A stretch of DNA of 64,000 nt from Lewinellaceae bacterium. GTDB taxonomy: Bacteria; Bacteroidota; Bacteroidia; Chitinophagales; Saprospiraceae. The notes under the pieces were generated by a model. It ran no database searches. It was not told the DNA's origin and saw nothing but the letters and a program-made list of their open reading frames with translations. Within the stretch, counting starts at the first letter, position 1; each line of letters opens with the position of its first letter. This document shows positions 1 to 8,053 of this stretch, piece after piece. The position numbers and the translations under genes are program-made. Location of the stretch: contig JADJYW010000016.1 of assembly GCA_016719605.1 (NCBI GenBank), positions 62,001 through 126,000 of the forward strand, written 5' to 3'.

Positions 1-330
1 ATTTGCACCGGTCTGGCGGCCTCCATGGGCGCCGTACTTTTAGCAGCCGGCACCAAGGGCAAACGCAGCTGCCTGTACCACAGCCACGTCATGATCCACC
101 AACCCATGGGCGGCGCCCAGGGCCAGGTATCCGACATAGAGATTTCGTACAAGCTCATCAAAAAGATGCAAAAATCGCTGTACGATATCCTCGCACACCA
201 CACCGGCCAGGCCTACGAAAAAATAGAAGAGGACTGTGACCGCGACAACTGGATGGGCGGCGAAGAAGCCAAAGCATACGGCCTGGTAGACGAAGTGCTC
301 GACCGAAACAATCCGAAGAAAAAGGTTTAA
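1..330 (+). CDS. clpP: ATP-dependent Clp protease proteolytic subunit, C-terminal part
   Basis: This is the last ~109 residues of ClpP, the serine peptidase that forms a double heptameric ring and degrades proteins fed to it by ClpX. The reading frame is open from base 1, so the start lies outside the window. The nucleophile serine is seen in TGLAASMGAVLL (residue 9 of the visible part). The catalytic histidine follows in HSHVMIHQP, and the frame ends in the usual 'AKAYGLVDEVL' handle region. clpX starts 117 bases downstream on the same strand, the normal clpP-clpX order. The gap between them is almost wholly filled by a repeat hairpin. Identification is firm; only the N-terminus is missing. 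Confidence 0.95.
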   Translation: MCTGLAASMGAVLLAAGTKGKRSCLYHSHVMIHQPMGGAQGQVSDIEISYKLIKKMQKSLYDILAHHTGQAYEKIEEDCDRDNWMGGEEAKAYGLVDEVLDRNNPKKKV

Positions 331-444
331 AAAGGTTGGAGGGTTAGAAGGTTGGAAGGTTAGAAGGTTTCTGGTTACCATGACTTTCCAACCAGAAACC
401 TTCTAACCTTCTAACCTTCCAACCTTCTAACCCTCCAACCTTTT
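330..444. repeat. AAGGTTRG-word hairpin, copy 1 (clpP-clpX gap)
   Basis: The left arm (330-376) is a run of 8-base words AAGGTTGG/AAGGTTAG ending in TTTCTGGTT. The right arm (390-444) is its reverse complement, starting AACCAGAAACC and carrying one extra 8-base word. The loop is 13 bases. The array begins at the clpP stop codon and ends three bases before the clpX start, so it would form a very long hairpin in a clpP-clpX transcript. Related arrays lie at 6271, 32449, 33594 and 57621. Confidence 0.9.
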
Positions 445-447
445 ACC

Positions 448-1731
448 ATGCAAAAACGCGGCAAAGTGAACCCACAACATTGCTCCTTCTGCGGGCGCGG
501 CAAAGACGACGTGATGATCCTGATTTCCGGCATGGAGGCACAGATTTGTGAGGACTGTGTGGAGAAAGCCGGGGAAATTGTTGAGCAGGAGCTCAGCAAA
601 CACGAGGGCGAGGGTAAAGCCGCACCTAAAAGTTCCAAATACAGCGGCCCTGTACACCTCATCCCGCCGCGCGACATCAAGACCTTTCTGGACGAGTATA
701 TTATCGGGCAGGACGATGCCAAAAAGGTACTTGCGGTGGCCGTTTACAACCACTACAAACGCCTGCAAGAACTGGCTAAAACCAAGGCCGGGAGCGACGA
801 CGTGGAAATTGAAAAATCCAATGTCCTCTTCGTCGGCCAAACCGGTACCGGCAAAACCCTGCTCGCCAAAACCATCGCCAAACTGCTCCATGTGCCTTTT
901 GCTATTGTGGACGCCACGGTGTTCACCGAGGCCGGCTATGTGGGCGAAGACGTGGAGAGCATCCTCGCACGGCTGCTTCAGGTGTGCGACTACGACGTGA
1001 CCGCCGCCGAGCGCGGCATCGTGTACATTGACGAAATTGACAAAATCGCCCGCAAGCAGGACAACCCCTCCATCACCCGCGACGTATCGGGCGAGGGCGT
1101 GCAACAAGCCATGCTGAAAATGCTGGAAGGCGCCGAGGTATTGGTGCCGCCGCAAGGCGGACGCAAACACCCGGAACAAAAACTCGTCAAAATCAACACA
1201 CAAAATATACTCTTCATCTGCGGCGGCGCTTTCGACGGCATTGACAAAGTCATTGCCCGGCGCGTGAATACCCAGGTGATCGGATACGGCAACAAAAACC
1301 GCGATATCGAATTTGACCGAGACAACCTCCTCCAGTACGTCACCAGCCAGGATGTGAAACACTACGGCCTGATCCCCGAGCTCGTGGGCCGCATGCCCGT
1401 GGTCGTTCACCTCGATCCGCTCGACCTGGATGCCTTGCGGCAAATCCTGACCAAGCCGCGCAATGCCCTCCTCCGGCAGTACCAAAAATTGTTTGCCCTC
1501 GAAGGGATTGAGCTGGATATCCAGTCCGATGCGATTGAATTCATCGCCGAAAAAGCGCTGGAGTACCAACTTGGCGCCCGCGGTCTGCGCTCCCTGTGCG
1601 AGGCCATCCTCACCGACGCCATGTTCGACCTGCCCACCAGTACCAGCGAAAGCAAAAAATTGACGGTAGATCGGGCGTATGCGGCCGATAAACTGGAGCG
1701 CTCGCGGGTAGGGCGGCTGAAAGCGGCATAA
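448..1731 (+). CDS. clpX: ATP-dependent Clp protease ATP-binding subunit ClpX
   Basis: ClpX is the AAA+ unfoldase that recognises substrates and threads them into ClpP. The 427-residue protein is of normal length. An N-terminal C4 zinc finger is visible (Cys12, Cys15, Cys34, Cys37). It is followed by the Walker A motif GQTGTGKT near residue 130, the pore loop GYVGED, the Walker B VYIDEIDKIA, and a C-terminal small AAA+ domain with GARGLR (sensor 2). The ATG at 448 directly follows the repeat array and gives the expected N-terminus. It is probably co-transcribed with clpP. A strong intrinsic terminator follows at 1813. Confidence 0.97.
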   Translation: MQKRGKVNPQHCSFCGRGKDDVMILISGMEAQICEDCVEKAGEIVEQELSKHEGEGKAAPKSSKYSGPVHLIPPRDIKTFLDEYIIGQDDAKKVLAVAVYNHYKRLQELAKTKAGSDDVEIEKSNVLFVGQTGTGKTLLAKTIAKLLHVPFAIVDATVFTEAGYVGEDVESILARLLQVCDYDVTAAERGIVYIDEIDKIARKQDNPSITRDVSGEGVQQAMLKMLEGAEVLVPPQGGRKHPEQKLVKINTQNILFICGGAFDGIDKVIARRVNTQVIGYGNKNRDIEFDRDNLLQYVTSQDVKHYGLIPELVGRMPVVVHLDPLDLDALRQILTKPRNALLRQYQKLFALEGIELDIQSDAIEFIAEKALEYQLGARGLRSLCEAILTDAMFDLPTSTSESKKLTVDRAYAADKLERSRVGRLKAA

Positions 1732-1812
1732 CTCCGGCCGGGTGTAATCACCTGGTTAAATTTCACGCATAGTTGCAGGGCTGACCAGCCTTTTGCCAAT
1801 GCAATAACGCGG

Positions 1813-1855
1813 CACCCCGAACTGGTTCAAACTGGTTCGGGGTGTTTTGCTTTTT
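1813..1855 (+). terminator. Intrinsic terminator after clpX
   Basis: A 10-bp perfect stem CACCCCGAAC / GTTCGGGGTG (1813-1822 with 1835-1844) with a 12-base loop is followed by TTTTGCTTTTT. It ends the clpP-clpX unit and separates it from araR. The rest of 1732-2068 holds only the araR promoter and operator. Confidence 0.85.
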
Positions 1856-1964
1856 CATTGAAAATCAAACAAAAAAACAAAGTTTTGTTTCCCGCTTTCC
1901 CGCAAGGAGGCACGCTTCTGCAACCCTGCGTGGTTGGGCACGAAATTTTTTTCAAAAAAATTAT

Positions 1965-1981
1965 TGTGTACTATTGACACA
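1965..1981. promoter_or_regulatory. Probable AraR operator O1 (araR promoter)
   Basis: The palindrome TGTGT-ACTATTG-ACACA has the same 5-7-5 design as two sites upstream of susC. It covers the TTG (1974-1976) that would be the -33 element of the araR promoter, so AraR bound here should repress its own gene. The assignment to AraR is inferred from position and repetition. Confidence 0.65.
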
Positions 1982-2006
1982 TTCCAAAATTCAATTTCTA
2001 CCTTTG
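1974..2006 (+). promoter_or_regulatory. araR promoter (Bacteroidota type)
   Basis: TACCTTTG at 1999-2006 matches the Bacteroidota -7 consensus TAnnTTTG exactly. A TTG lies 22 bases upstream at 1974-1976, the right distance for the -33 element. The predicted start is about 55 bases before the araR ATG. Confidence 0.65.
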
Positions 2007-2068
2007 ACCTGTCACTTTCTTTTCAGGAGGTTTTTCAAAATCGTGTTGCGTTTTCAAGCCTTTTAATC

Positions 2069-2803
2069 ATGTTGGCCAAATCAACGAAAAGTATGACCCG
2101 GTACGAGCACCCTACGCGAATTTTAGTGGCGATTGATTGTATCATTTTTGGTTTCGACGGCGAGGAATTGGATCTGCTGCTCATCAAACGAAACTTCGAG
2201 CCGGAAAAAGGAAAGTGGTCGCTCATGGGCGGGTTTCTGAATGAAACCGAAGACCTCGAAAAAGGCGCCGAACGAATTTTGTACGATCTGACCGGACTGA
2301 AAAACATCTTTGTAGAGCAGATCGGAACTTTTGGAAAAGTAAGCCGCGACCCCGTGGAACGAACCCTCTCGGTGGTATTTTTTGCGCTCATTAATATCGC
2401 CGACCACGATCAGGAAGCCGTGAAAGCGCACAACGCCAACTGGATTACCCTCGGCAAAAAACCCAAATTGATCTTTGACCACGACGATATGGTGCGCATG
2501 GCTCTGGAGCACCTCCGGTACAATGCGGCCCTGCATCCCTTAGGTTTTGAATTGCTGCCCGAACGGTTTACAATTCCACAACTCCAAAAACTCTACGAGG
2601 CTATCTATGACATGAAGTTGGATCGCCGAAATTTCAGCCGGAAAATTCTCTCCACAGGCCTGCTGATTGACACGGGAGAAAAAGATGAAAACTCCACCAC
2701 CAAAAAAGCCGGCCTGTTCAGACTTGACCGAGAACGATATCAGAAAAAGTTCTACTCGTTCTGGAATTTTATTCCCAACCCGGCTCTGCCGGAAGCGCTC
2801 TGA
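2069..2803 (+). CDS. araR: AraR-type transcriptional regulator (Nudix-like fold plus winged helix)
   Basis: This 244-residue protein has the layout of the NrtR/AraR group of Bacteroidota: an N-terminal Nudix-like sugar-sensing domain (about residues 10-150) and a C-terminal winged-helix DNA-binding part (about 160-240, with the RRNFSRKIL segment). The Nudix box is present but degenerate. The pattern G-x5-E-x7-R is kept (GGFLNETEDLEKGAER), but the following catalytic glutamates are replaced (ILYDLTGL), so hydrolysis is unlikely and a regulatory role fits. In Bacteroides a protein of this class represses L-arabinose genes. Here it sits immediately upstream of a complete arabinose locus, with palindromic sites before itself and susC. 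The ATG at 2069 was chosen because it follows the promoter. A second ATG at 2093 is possible. Confidence 0.88.
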   Translation: MLAKSTKSMTRYEHPTRILVAIDCIIFGFDGEELDLLLIKRNFEPEKGKWSLMGGFLNETEDLEKGAERILYDLTGLKNIFVEQIGTFGKVSRDPVERTLSVVFFALINIADHDQEAVKAHNANWITLGKKPKLIFDHDDMVRMALEHLRYNAALHPLGFELLPERFTIPQLQKLYEAIYDMKLDRRNFSRKILSTGLLIDTGEKDENSTTKKAGLFRLDRERYQKKFYSFWNFIPNPALPEAL

Positions 2804-2922
2804 GATGGGTTGAGTTCAGGTGGAGAAGGTTGAGGTGGTTGAGCGGCGAGGCCGTGCCACGTTCCCTGTTACTTTACTAATAATCAAGGCTATAGAATGA
2901 CCCCACTTGTTGTGTTTTGAAT

Positions 2923-2939
2923 TGTGTCAAAAACACACA
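2923..2939. promoter_or_regulatory. Probable AraR operator O2 (upstream of susC)
   Basis: The palindrome TGTGT-CAAAAAC-ACACA is a perfect 5-bp inverted pair with 7-base spacing, matching O1. It lies 128 bases before the susC start and is one of a pair placed exactly 50 bases apart. No clear TAnnTTTG box was found near it. Confidence 0.65.
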
Positions 2940-2972
2940 TTGAATTCGTTTGCCTAACCCCAAATCTTTAAT

Positions 2973-2989
2973 TGTGTCAAAAAAACGCA
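2973..2989. promoter_or_regulatory. Probable AraR operator O3 (upstream of susC)
   Basis: TGTGT-CAAAAAA-ACGCA has one mismatch in the right half-site. It sits 50 bases downstream of O2, and the context (AATTGTGTCAAAAA) is shared, so O2 and O3 are a direct duplication. Two phased sites suggest cooperative binding or looping by AraR. Confidence 0.55.
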
Positions 2990-3066
2990 TTTTAAATCTC
3001 AACCCCGCTCAACCTAAACTCAACCATGCTCTGTGATTTTTTCAAACAATAGTTTCTAACCAATCT

Positions 3067-6000
3067 ATGAAAAAAGTTTACCTCTTCCGTTCGAGCCGAC
3101 CCGTACATACCAGTCTGGGGCTGCTCCTGTTGCTGTTTGTGCTCCATCCTGCAATGTTGAGCCTCGGCCATGCCCGAACTTTCGCGGCGTCCACACCTGT
3201 ATTAAATGCTACGGCTGCCGTACTGAACATCAGCGGCCGCGTAACCGACGACGCCGGCGCCCCGCTCATTGGCGCCACCATCAAAATCAAAGGCACGACA
3301 CTCGGCGCCGTCACCGATGCCGAAGGCAGGTTTTTTATCCGTATCCCGGAAGAAAGCATGCCCGCGTCGGCAGTGCTGCTGGTTTCGTACACCGGCTATG
3401 TTTCTCAGGAAGTTGCACTGGGCGGCCGCACCGAAATCAATTTTATCCTTGCACCCGATACGCAACAACTGGGCGAACTGGTCGTGATCGGCTATGGCAC
3501 CCAAAGCAAAAAGACCTGACCGGCTCCATCGGCACCGTAGACGTGCAAAGCATGGAAAAATACCAACCAACGACGTGACCAAAGCCCTTCAGGGACAGGT
3601 GGCCGGGGTCAGCGTACACAGCGGCGGCGAACCGGGAGCAGTGCCCCAGATCAAAATCCGCGGCGTCAGCAGCTTCAACAACAACAACCCGCTGTTCATC
3701 ATTGACGGGGTGCAATCGCCCGTCAATGACCTTCCAACCTCGGATATCGAGTCTATCCAAATCCTCAAAGACGCCTCTGCAGCAGCCATTTATGGTTCGC
3801 GGGCAGCCAATGGCGTGGTCATCATCACCACCAAACGCGGCCGGGCCGGCAAACTCCGCCTCGACTACGACTACTACCGCGGCTCGCAAAAAATTACCAA
3901 CCGCTTCGATGTGGCCAACCGTGAGCAATACCAAATGCTGGTCAACGAAGCCAGTGTCAATGCCGAACCTGCTCAACCGATCAAACCGGCCAACGACCCC
4001 TCGTCGCCGCTGTTTGTAAATAATGTAGACACCGACTGGCAAGACGAGGCCTTCAAAACAGGTACCATTCAGGCCCATACCATCGGACTCTCCGGCGGCA
4101 CGGAACAAGCGATGTACAACATCTCGCTCAACCTTTTTGACCACACCGGAACCGTACACGGACAAGGCCCCGCCTACACCCGCTACGCCATTCGCGTCAA
4201 CACCGACTTCAAACAAGGCCGCTTCAAATTTGGCGAGTCCATCGGCTACTCCAAGGTAGACCAAAATTTCATGACGTTCGTACACACGGGTACCAACCTC
4301 GGCTACATCGTCAATGCCATCCCGACCCTGCCGGTGTACGACCCTTCCACGATTGACGGTTTCAGCAGCGCCAGCCAAACCATCCACGGCTCCTACACCG
4401 CCAACGCGATCGGTTTCAACAACCTGCTCGAAAGCAAAACCGACCGCTACCGGTTTATCGGCAATGCCTACGGCGAGTACGAAATTATTGACCACCTGAA
4501 ATACCGCCTCAGCCTCGGCTACGAACGTACCGACTGGCGCGATTTCAATTTCACTCCCGAGCACGACCTCGGCTGGTTCTATGTGAACAACATTGCCAAA
4601 ATGAATGACTGGCGCGGCTACGGCTACACCGGTACCATCGAGAATACGCTGAGCTACGACCGCGCATTGGGCAACCACAACATCGCTCTGCTCGCCGGTC
4701 AGGCAGTACTGCAATCGGCCATCAGCCGCATCTCCGGCCACGCCGAAGGTTTCACCAAACCCTATTTCCCGGTACTGAGCAACGGCACTTCCGGCGTCAG
4801 CGTCACCGGCTACGAAGAAATGAACCGGATGCTGTCCTACTTCGGCCGCATAATCTACAGTTTCGACAACAAATACCTGCTCACGGCAACCATCCGCCGC
4901 GACGCATCTTCCCGGTTCTCGACCCAAAACCGCTGGGGCACGTTCCCGTCCGTAGCCGTGGGTTGGAAAATTCACAACGAGCCGTTCATGCGCAACCAGC
5001 GCCTGTTCAGCCAGTTGAAATTCCGCGCCAGTTACGGGGTGCTGGGCAACCAGGAAATCCCGCCGTACCAGTACGAGGCACTGCTCAACCCGTACGCACA
5101 CGCGGTATTCAGCAACCAACTCGCCGTCGGCGCTACACAGGTAGAATTTGCCACACCCGACATCAAGTGGGAGTCGAAAGAATCGCAAAACGTTGGTTTC
5201 GACTTCGGTTTCCTCGAAGACAAACTCACGCTCTCCGCCGAGTACTACCGCAATACATCCAACGACATGCTGCTGCGCGTGCGCATTCCGGAATCCACCG
5301 GCGTTTATCCGTGGAAATCACCTTATGTGAACGGTGCATCCGTGCGCAACAGCGGCCTGGAGTTCACACTCGGCTACAACGACAAACGCGGCGACTTTAC
5401 CTACGGCATCAGCGGCAACCTGTCCACGCTCAAAAACGAGGTACTCTCTCTTGGCTATGGCGACCAGGATATCATCGGCTACGGCGGCCTCACCCGCACC
5501 GAAGTGGGCGGCGAAGTCGGCGCCCTCTACGGCTGGGTGATTGACGGTATTTTCCAGACACAAGCAGAAATAGATGCGCTCAACGCTGAATCGCCCATCG
5601 GCCGCTACCAGGAAGCCCTCACCCGCCCCGGCGATTACCGTTTCCTCGACATCAATGGCCGCGACGACGACGGCAACCTGACGGGTGTGCCCGACGGAAA
5701 AATTGATGACGACGACCGCCGGTTCCTCGGAAGCGCCATCCCGGACCTGTACTTTGGTTTCAATGTCAGCCTTGCCTACAAAGGTTTCGACTTCTCGCTG
5801 CTGGCTTCCGGCGCATCGGGCAACCTCGTGTTCAACGGCATCCGCGCCGGACTCGAAGGCGGTGGCGGCTGGGACAACTACGGCACCAACCTGCTCAACC
5901 GCTGGACGCCTACCAATACCAACACCGACGTACCGCGCGTGGTCATGTTCGACCCGAACAAAAACGGTCGCGCCTCCAGCCGCTGGCTCGAAGACGGCAG

Positions 6001-6271
6001 CTACCTGCGCATTTCCAATGTCCAGCTCGGCTACAGCCTGCCCACAGCAGTGTATTCCCGGCTCCGGATGTCGAAACTGCGCGTGTATGTGGCCGCCCAA
6101 AACTTAGCCACGTTCACCAAGTACACCGGCTTCGACCCCGATTTCGGCAACGACGGTCTTTTTGATCGCGCTATTGACCAAGGTTCGTATCCCAACCGCC
6201 CCTTCACTGCATACGGCGGCGGCCTGCCCAACCCCCGCACCCTGATGGTCGGCCTGCAAGTAGGATTTTGA
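3067..6271 (+). CDS. SusC/RagA-family TonB-dependent outer-membrane transporter (two frameshifts)
   Basis: This is the outer-membrane importer of the arabinan locus, working with the SusD lipoprotein encoded next. The N-terminus has a hydrophobic export signal, then a carboxypeptidase-regulatory-like domain (about residues 55-125, ISGRVTDDAGAPLIGA), the conserved ELVVIGYGTQ segment, the plug (IKIRGVSSF, ILKDASAAAIYGSRAANG) and a beta-barrel ending in MVGLQVGF. The gene is split into three frames. The protein reads frame 1 to ~3510, frame 3 for the stretch DLTGSIGTVDVQSMEK, and frame 2 from 3560 to the end. Both shifts are one-base losses in A5 runs (3508-3512 and 3556-3560) where A6 restores the family sequence. 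I take these as likely sequence errors; a true pseudogene cannot be excluded. Corrected length is about 1068 residues. Confidence 0.9.
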
Positions 6272-6381
6272 GGTTAGAAGGTTGGAAGGTTAGAAGGTTA
6301 GAAGGTTTCTGGTTATGCACAACCTTCCAACCCTCTAACCTTCCAACCTTCTAACCTTCCAACCCTCTAACCCTCCAACCT
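6271..6381. repeat. AAGGTTRG-word hairpin, copy 2 (susC-susD gap)
   Basis: The left half consists of GGTTAGAA/GGTTGGAA words and ends TTTCTGGTT (about 6314). After a short spacer, the right half is the complementary AACCTTCC/AACCTTCT/AACCCTCT series. It starts at the susC stop codon and fills most of the gap to susD, so it would form a hairpin between two co-transcribed genes. Confidence 0.88.
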
Positions 6382-6412
6382 CTTTTTCAAACATAACAAA
6401 AGCATTTCAACA

Positions 6413-7945
6413 ATGAAAAATATAAAATTCATGCTCCTGGCGGTGGCCATTTTGTTTGCTACTGCGTGCAAAAAAGATTTTCTGGAACTGACCAATCCGA
6501 ACGTGCAAACCAGCGGTTCGTTTTGGAAAACAGAGGCTGACGCCGTGGCCGGCGTGAACGCCATTTACCAATCCTTGTACTACGACGGTACGTTTTTGCG
6601 CTTCGCGCAATGCGCCCTTGACTTGCGCGGCGACGACGTGATGAGCCCCAGCCCGTGGGATGTGTTGTCCAATACCGGCTCGTTCAAACTTTTCAACAAC
6701 ACCATCATGCAGGAATGGCTTTGGGTCGCTTTTTACGGTGGCGTCACCCGGGCTAACCTCGCCATTGCCAACATTGACAAAATCACCTTTACAAATGCTG
6801 CGTTGCGCGACCGCCTCATGGGCGAAGCACTTTTCCTGCGCGCATTGAACTACTACTATCTGGTCACTTTTTTCAACAACGTCCCGCTTGTCCTGAAACC
6901 CTACGAATCATCTGCCGACTATTTCCCCAGCCAGGCGCCGCCTGCCGAGGTGTGGGATCAGATTTATGCAGACTTCGACCAGGCTTCCCGCCTGTTGCCG
7001 GTTTCCCACAACGACCCCGACAAAGGGCGGGCAACCAAGGGCGCTGCACTCGCTTTCCTCGGAAAGTCTTACCTGTTCAACCAGCGTTTTTCGGAAGCTT
7101 CCGCCAAACTCAAGGAGGTTATTGACCTGAACGTTTATAGCCTGATGCCCAACTTTGGCGACAACTTCACGGAGCAATTCGAGAACAACCAGGAATCGCT
7201 TTTTGAAATCCAGTTTTCGCGTGAAGTAGGCGGTACGGTACTGGGTTGGGTGGATGCGCCGTATTCCGACTGGAGCAAAACCACAGCCCGCGCCATCACG
7301 TTCGCACCCGCTCCGTTTGGCTGGAACGACGCCGCGCCTACCGGTTTTATTTTCCAAAAATTTCAGGAAGAAAAAACGGTTGGCGGACAGGACGATCCGC
7401 GCCTCCGCACAACGATCTACTACAACTACCCCGGCTGCACGCTGTACGGCCAGTCCTTCCAGGATGTATATGCCACCGAACTGGGCAAAATTGGCGTGAA
7501 AAAATACGGCAACGGCGACAGCGGCCGCCCCGACGAAAAAGACTGGCGCTCCGGCATCAACGAACGCCTCCTGCGCTACGCCGACGTGCTGCTCATGTAT
7601 GCCGAGTGCCAAAATGAACTGGGCAACACGGGCATCTGCGCCGAGTACATCCAGAAAGTGCGTACCCGCGCCAACCTGCCCGACCGTCAGACCGAATTCG
7701 CCGCCCTCTCCAAAGAACAAATGCGCGATCGGATCGCCGACGAACGCCTGCTGGAGTTCGCACTCGAAGGCCACCGTTTCGATGACATCCGTCGCTGGGG
7801 CTGGCTGCAAAACCCGGCCAAACTGACCGAACTCCAGGCCCATGACCCGGAATTTGTGAGCTACGTTCCAGGCCGGGAGTTCTTCTCTATCCCGCAACTG
7901 GAAATCGAAACCAACCCGAACTTGCGGCAAAATCCAGGGTATTAA
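6413..7945 (+). CDS. SusD/RagB-family surface lipoprotein
   Basis: This is the substrate-capturing lipoprotein that caps the SusC barrel. The 510-residue protein starts with a lipoprotein signal whose cleavage cysteine is in LFATACKKDF (residue ~20). Family hallmarks follow: FWKTEADAVAGVNAIYQSLY near residue 40, TPR-like helices with GEALFLRALNYYYLVTFF and KGAALAFLGKSYLF, and the C-terminal RYADVLLMYAE and ERLLEFALEGHRFDDIRRWG. Its place directly after susC and before a GH43 arabinanase predicts arabinan oligosaccharide binding. The start is the ATG after the repeat array. It is not frameshifted, unlike susC. Confidence 0.95.
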   Translation: MKNIKFMLLAVAILFATACKKDFLELTNPNVQTSGSFWKTEADAVAGVNAIYQSLYYDGTFLRFAQCALDLRGDDVMSPSPWDVLSNTGSFKLFNNTIMQEWLWVAFYGGVTRANLAIANIDKITFTNAALRDRLMGEALFLRALNYYYLVTFFNNVPLVLKPYESSADYFPSQAPPAEVWDQIYADFDQASRLLPVSHNDPDKGRATKGAALAFLGKSYLFNQRFSEASAKLKEVIDLNVYSLMPNFGDNFTEQFENNQESLFEIQFSREVGGTVLGWVDAPYSDWSKTTARAITFAPAPFGWNDAAPTGFIFQKFQEEKTVGGQDDPRLRTTIYYNYPGCTLYGQSFQDVYATELGKIGVKKYGNGDSGRPDEKDWRSGINERLLRYADVLLMYAECQNELGNTGICAEYIQKVRTRANLPDRQTEFAALSKEQMRDRIADERLLEFALEGHRFDDIRRWGWLQNPAKLTELQAHDPEFVSYVPGREFFSIPQLEIETNPNLRQNPGY

Positions 7946-7958
7946 TTTTTTTGTGTTT

Positions 7959-8023
7959 GGGTGTTTTCGTGCTTCCGTGTTTTCGTAACTCAAACACGAA
8001 AACACGGAAGCACGAAAACACCC
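7959..8023. repeat. 27-bp perfect inverted repeat (susD-GH43 gap)
   Basis: Arms 7959-7985 and 7997-8023 are perfect reverse complements separated by 11 bases. They are built of GTGTTTTCGTG and CTTCCGTGTTTTCG words. Related words recur at 9541-9575 and 10060-10200. The hairpin lies within the susD-GH43 gap and may act as a partial terminator or RNA-stability element; no U tract follows. Confidence 0.88.
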
Positions 8024-8053
8024 CACATCTTTCCTTTCTCAAATTGTAACAAC

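Noticed and set aside
427..1569. Long open frame on the minus strand opposite clpX
   Set aside because: It is the antisense shadow of a certain gene, with low-complexity hydrophobic content and no recognisable domain.
2804..3066. A standard TAnnTTTG promoter for susC
   Set aside because: Searched by eye; only partial matches such as TACTTTAC at 2870 without a spaced TTG were found, so none is claimed.
3443..5188. 581-residue minus-strand frame opposite susC
   Set aside because: Shadow of codon bias in susC; no family features and no promoter or ribosome-binding context.
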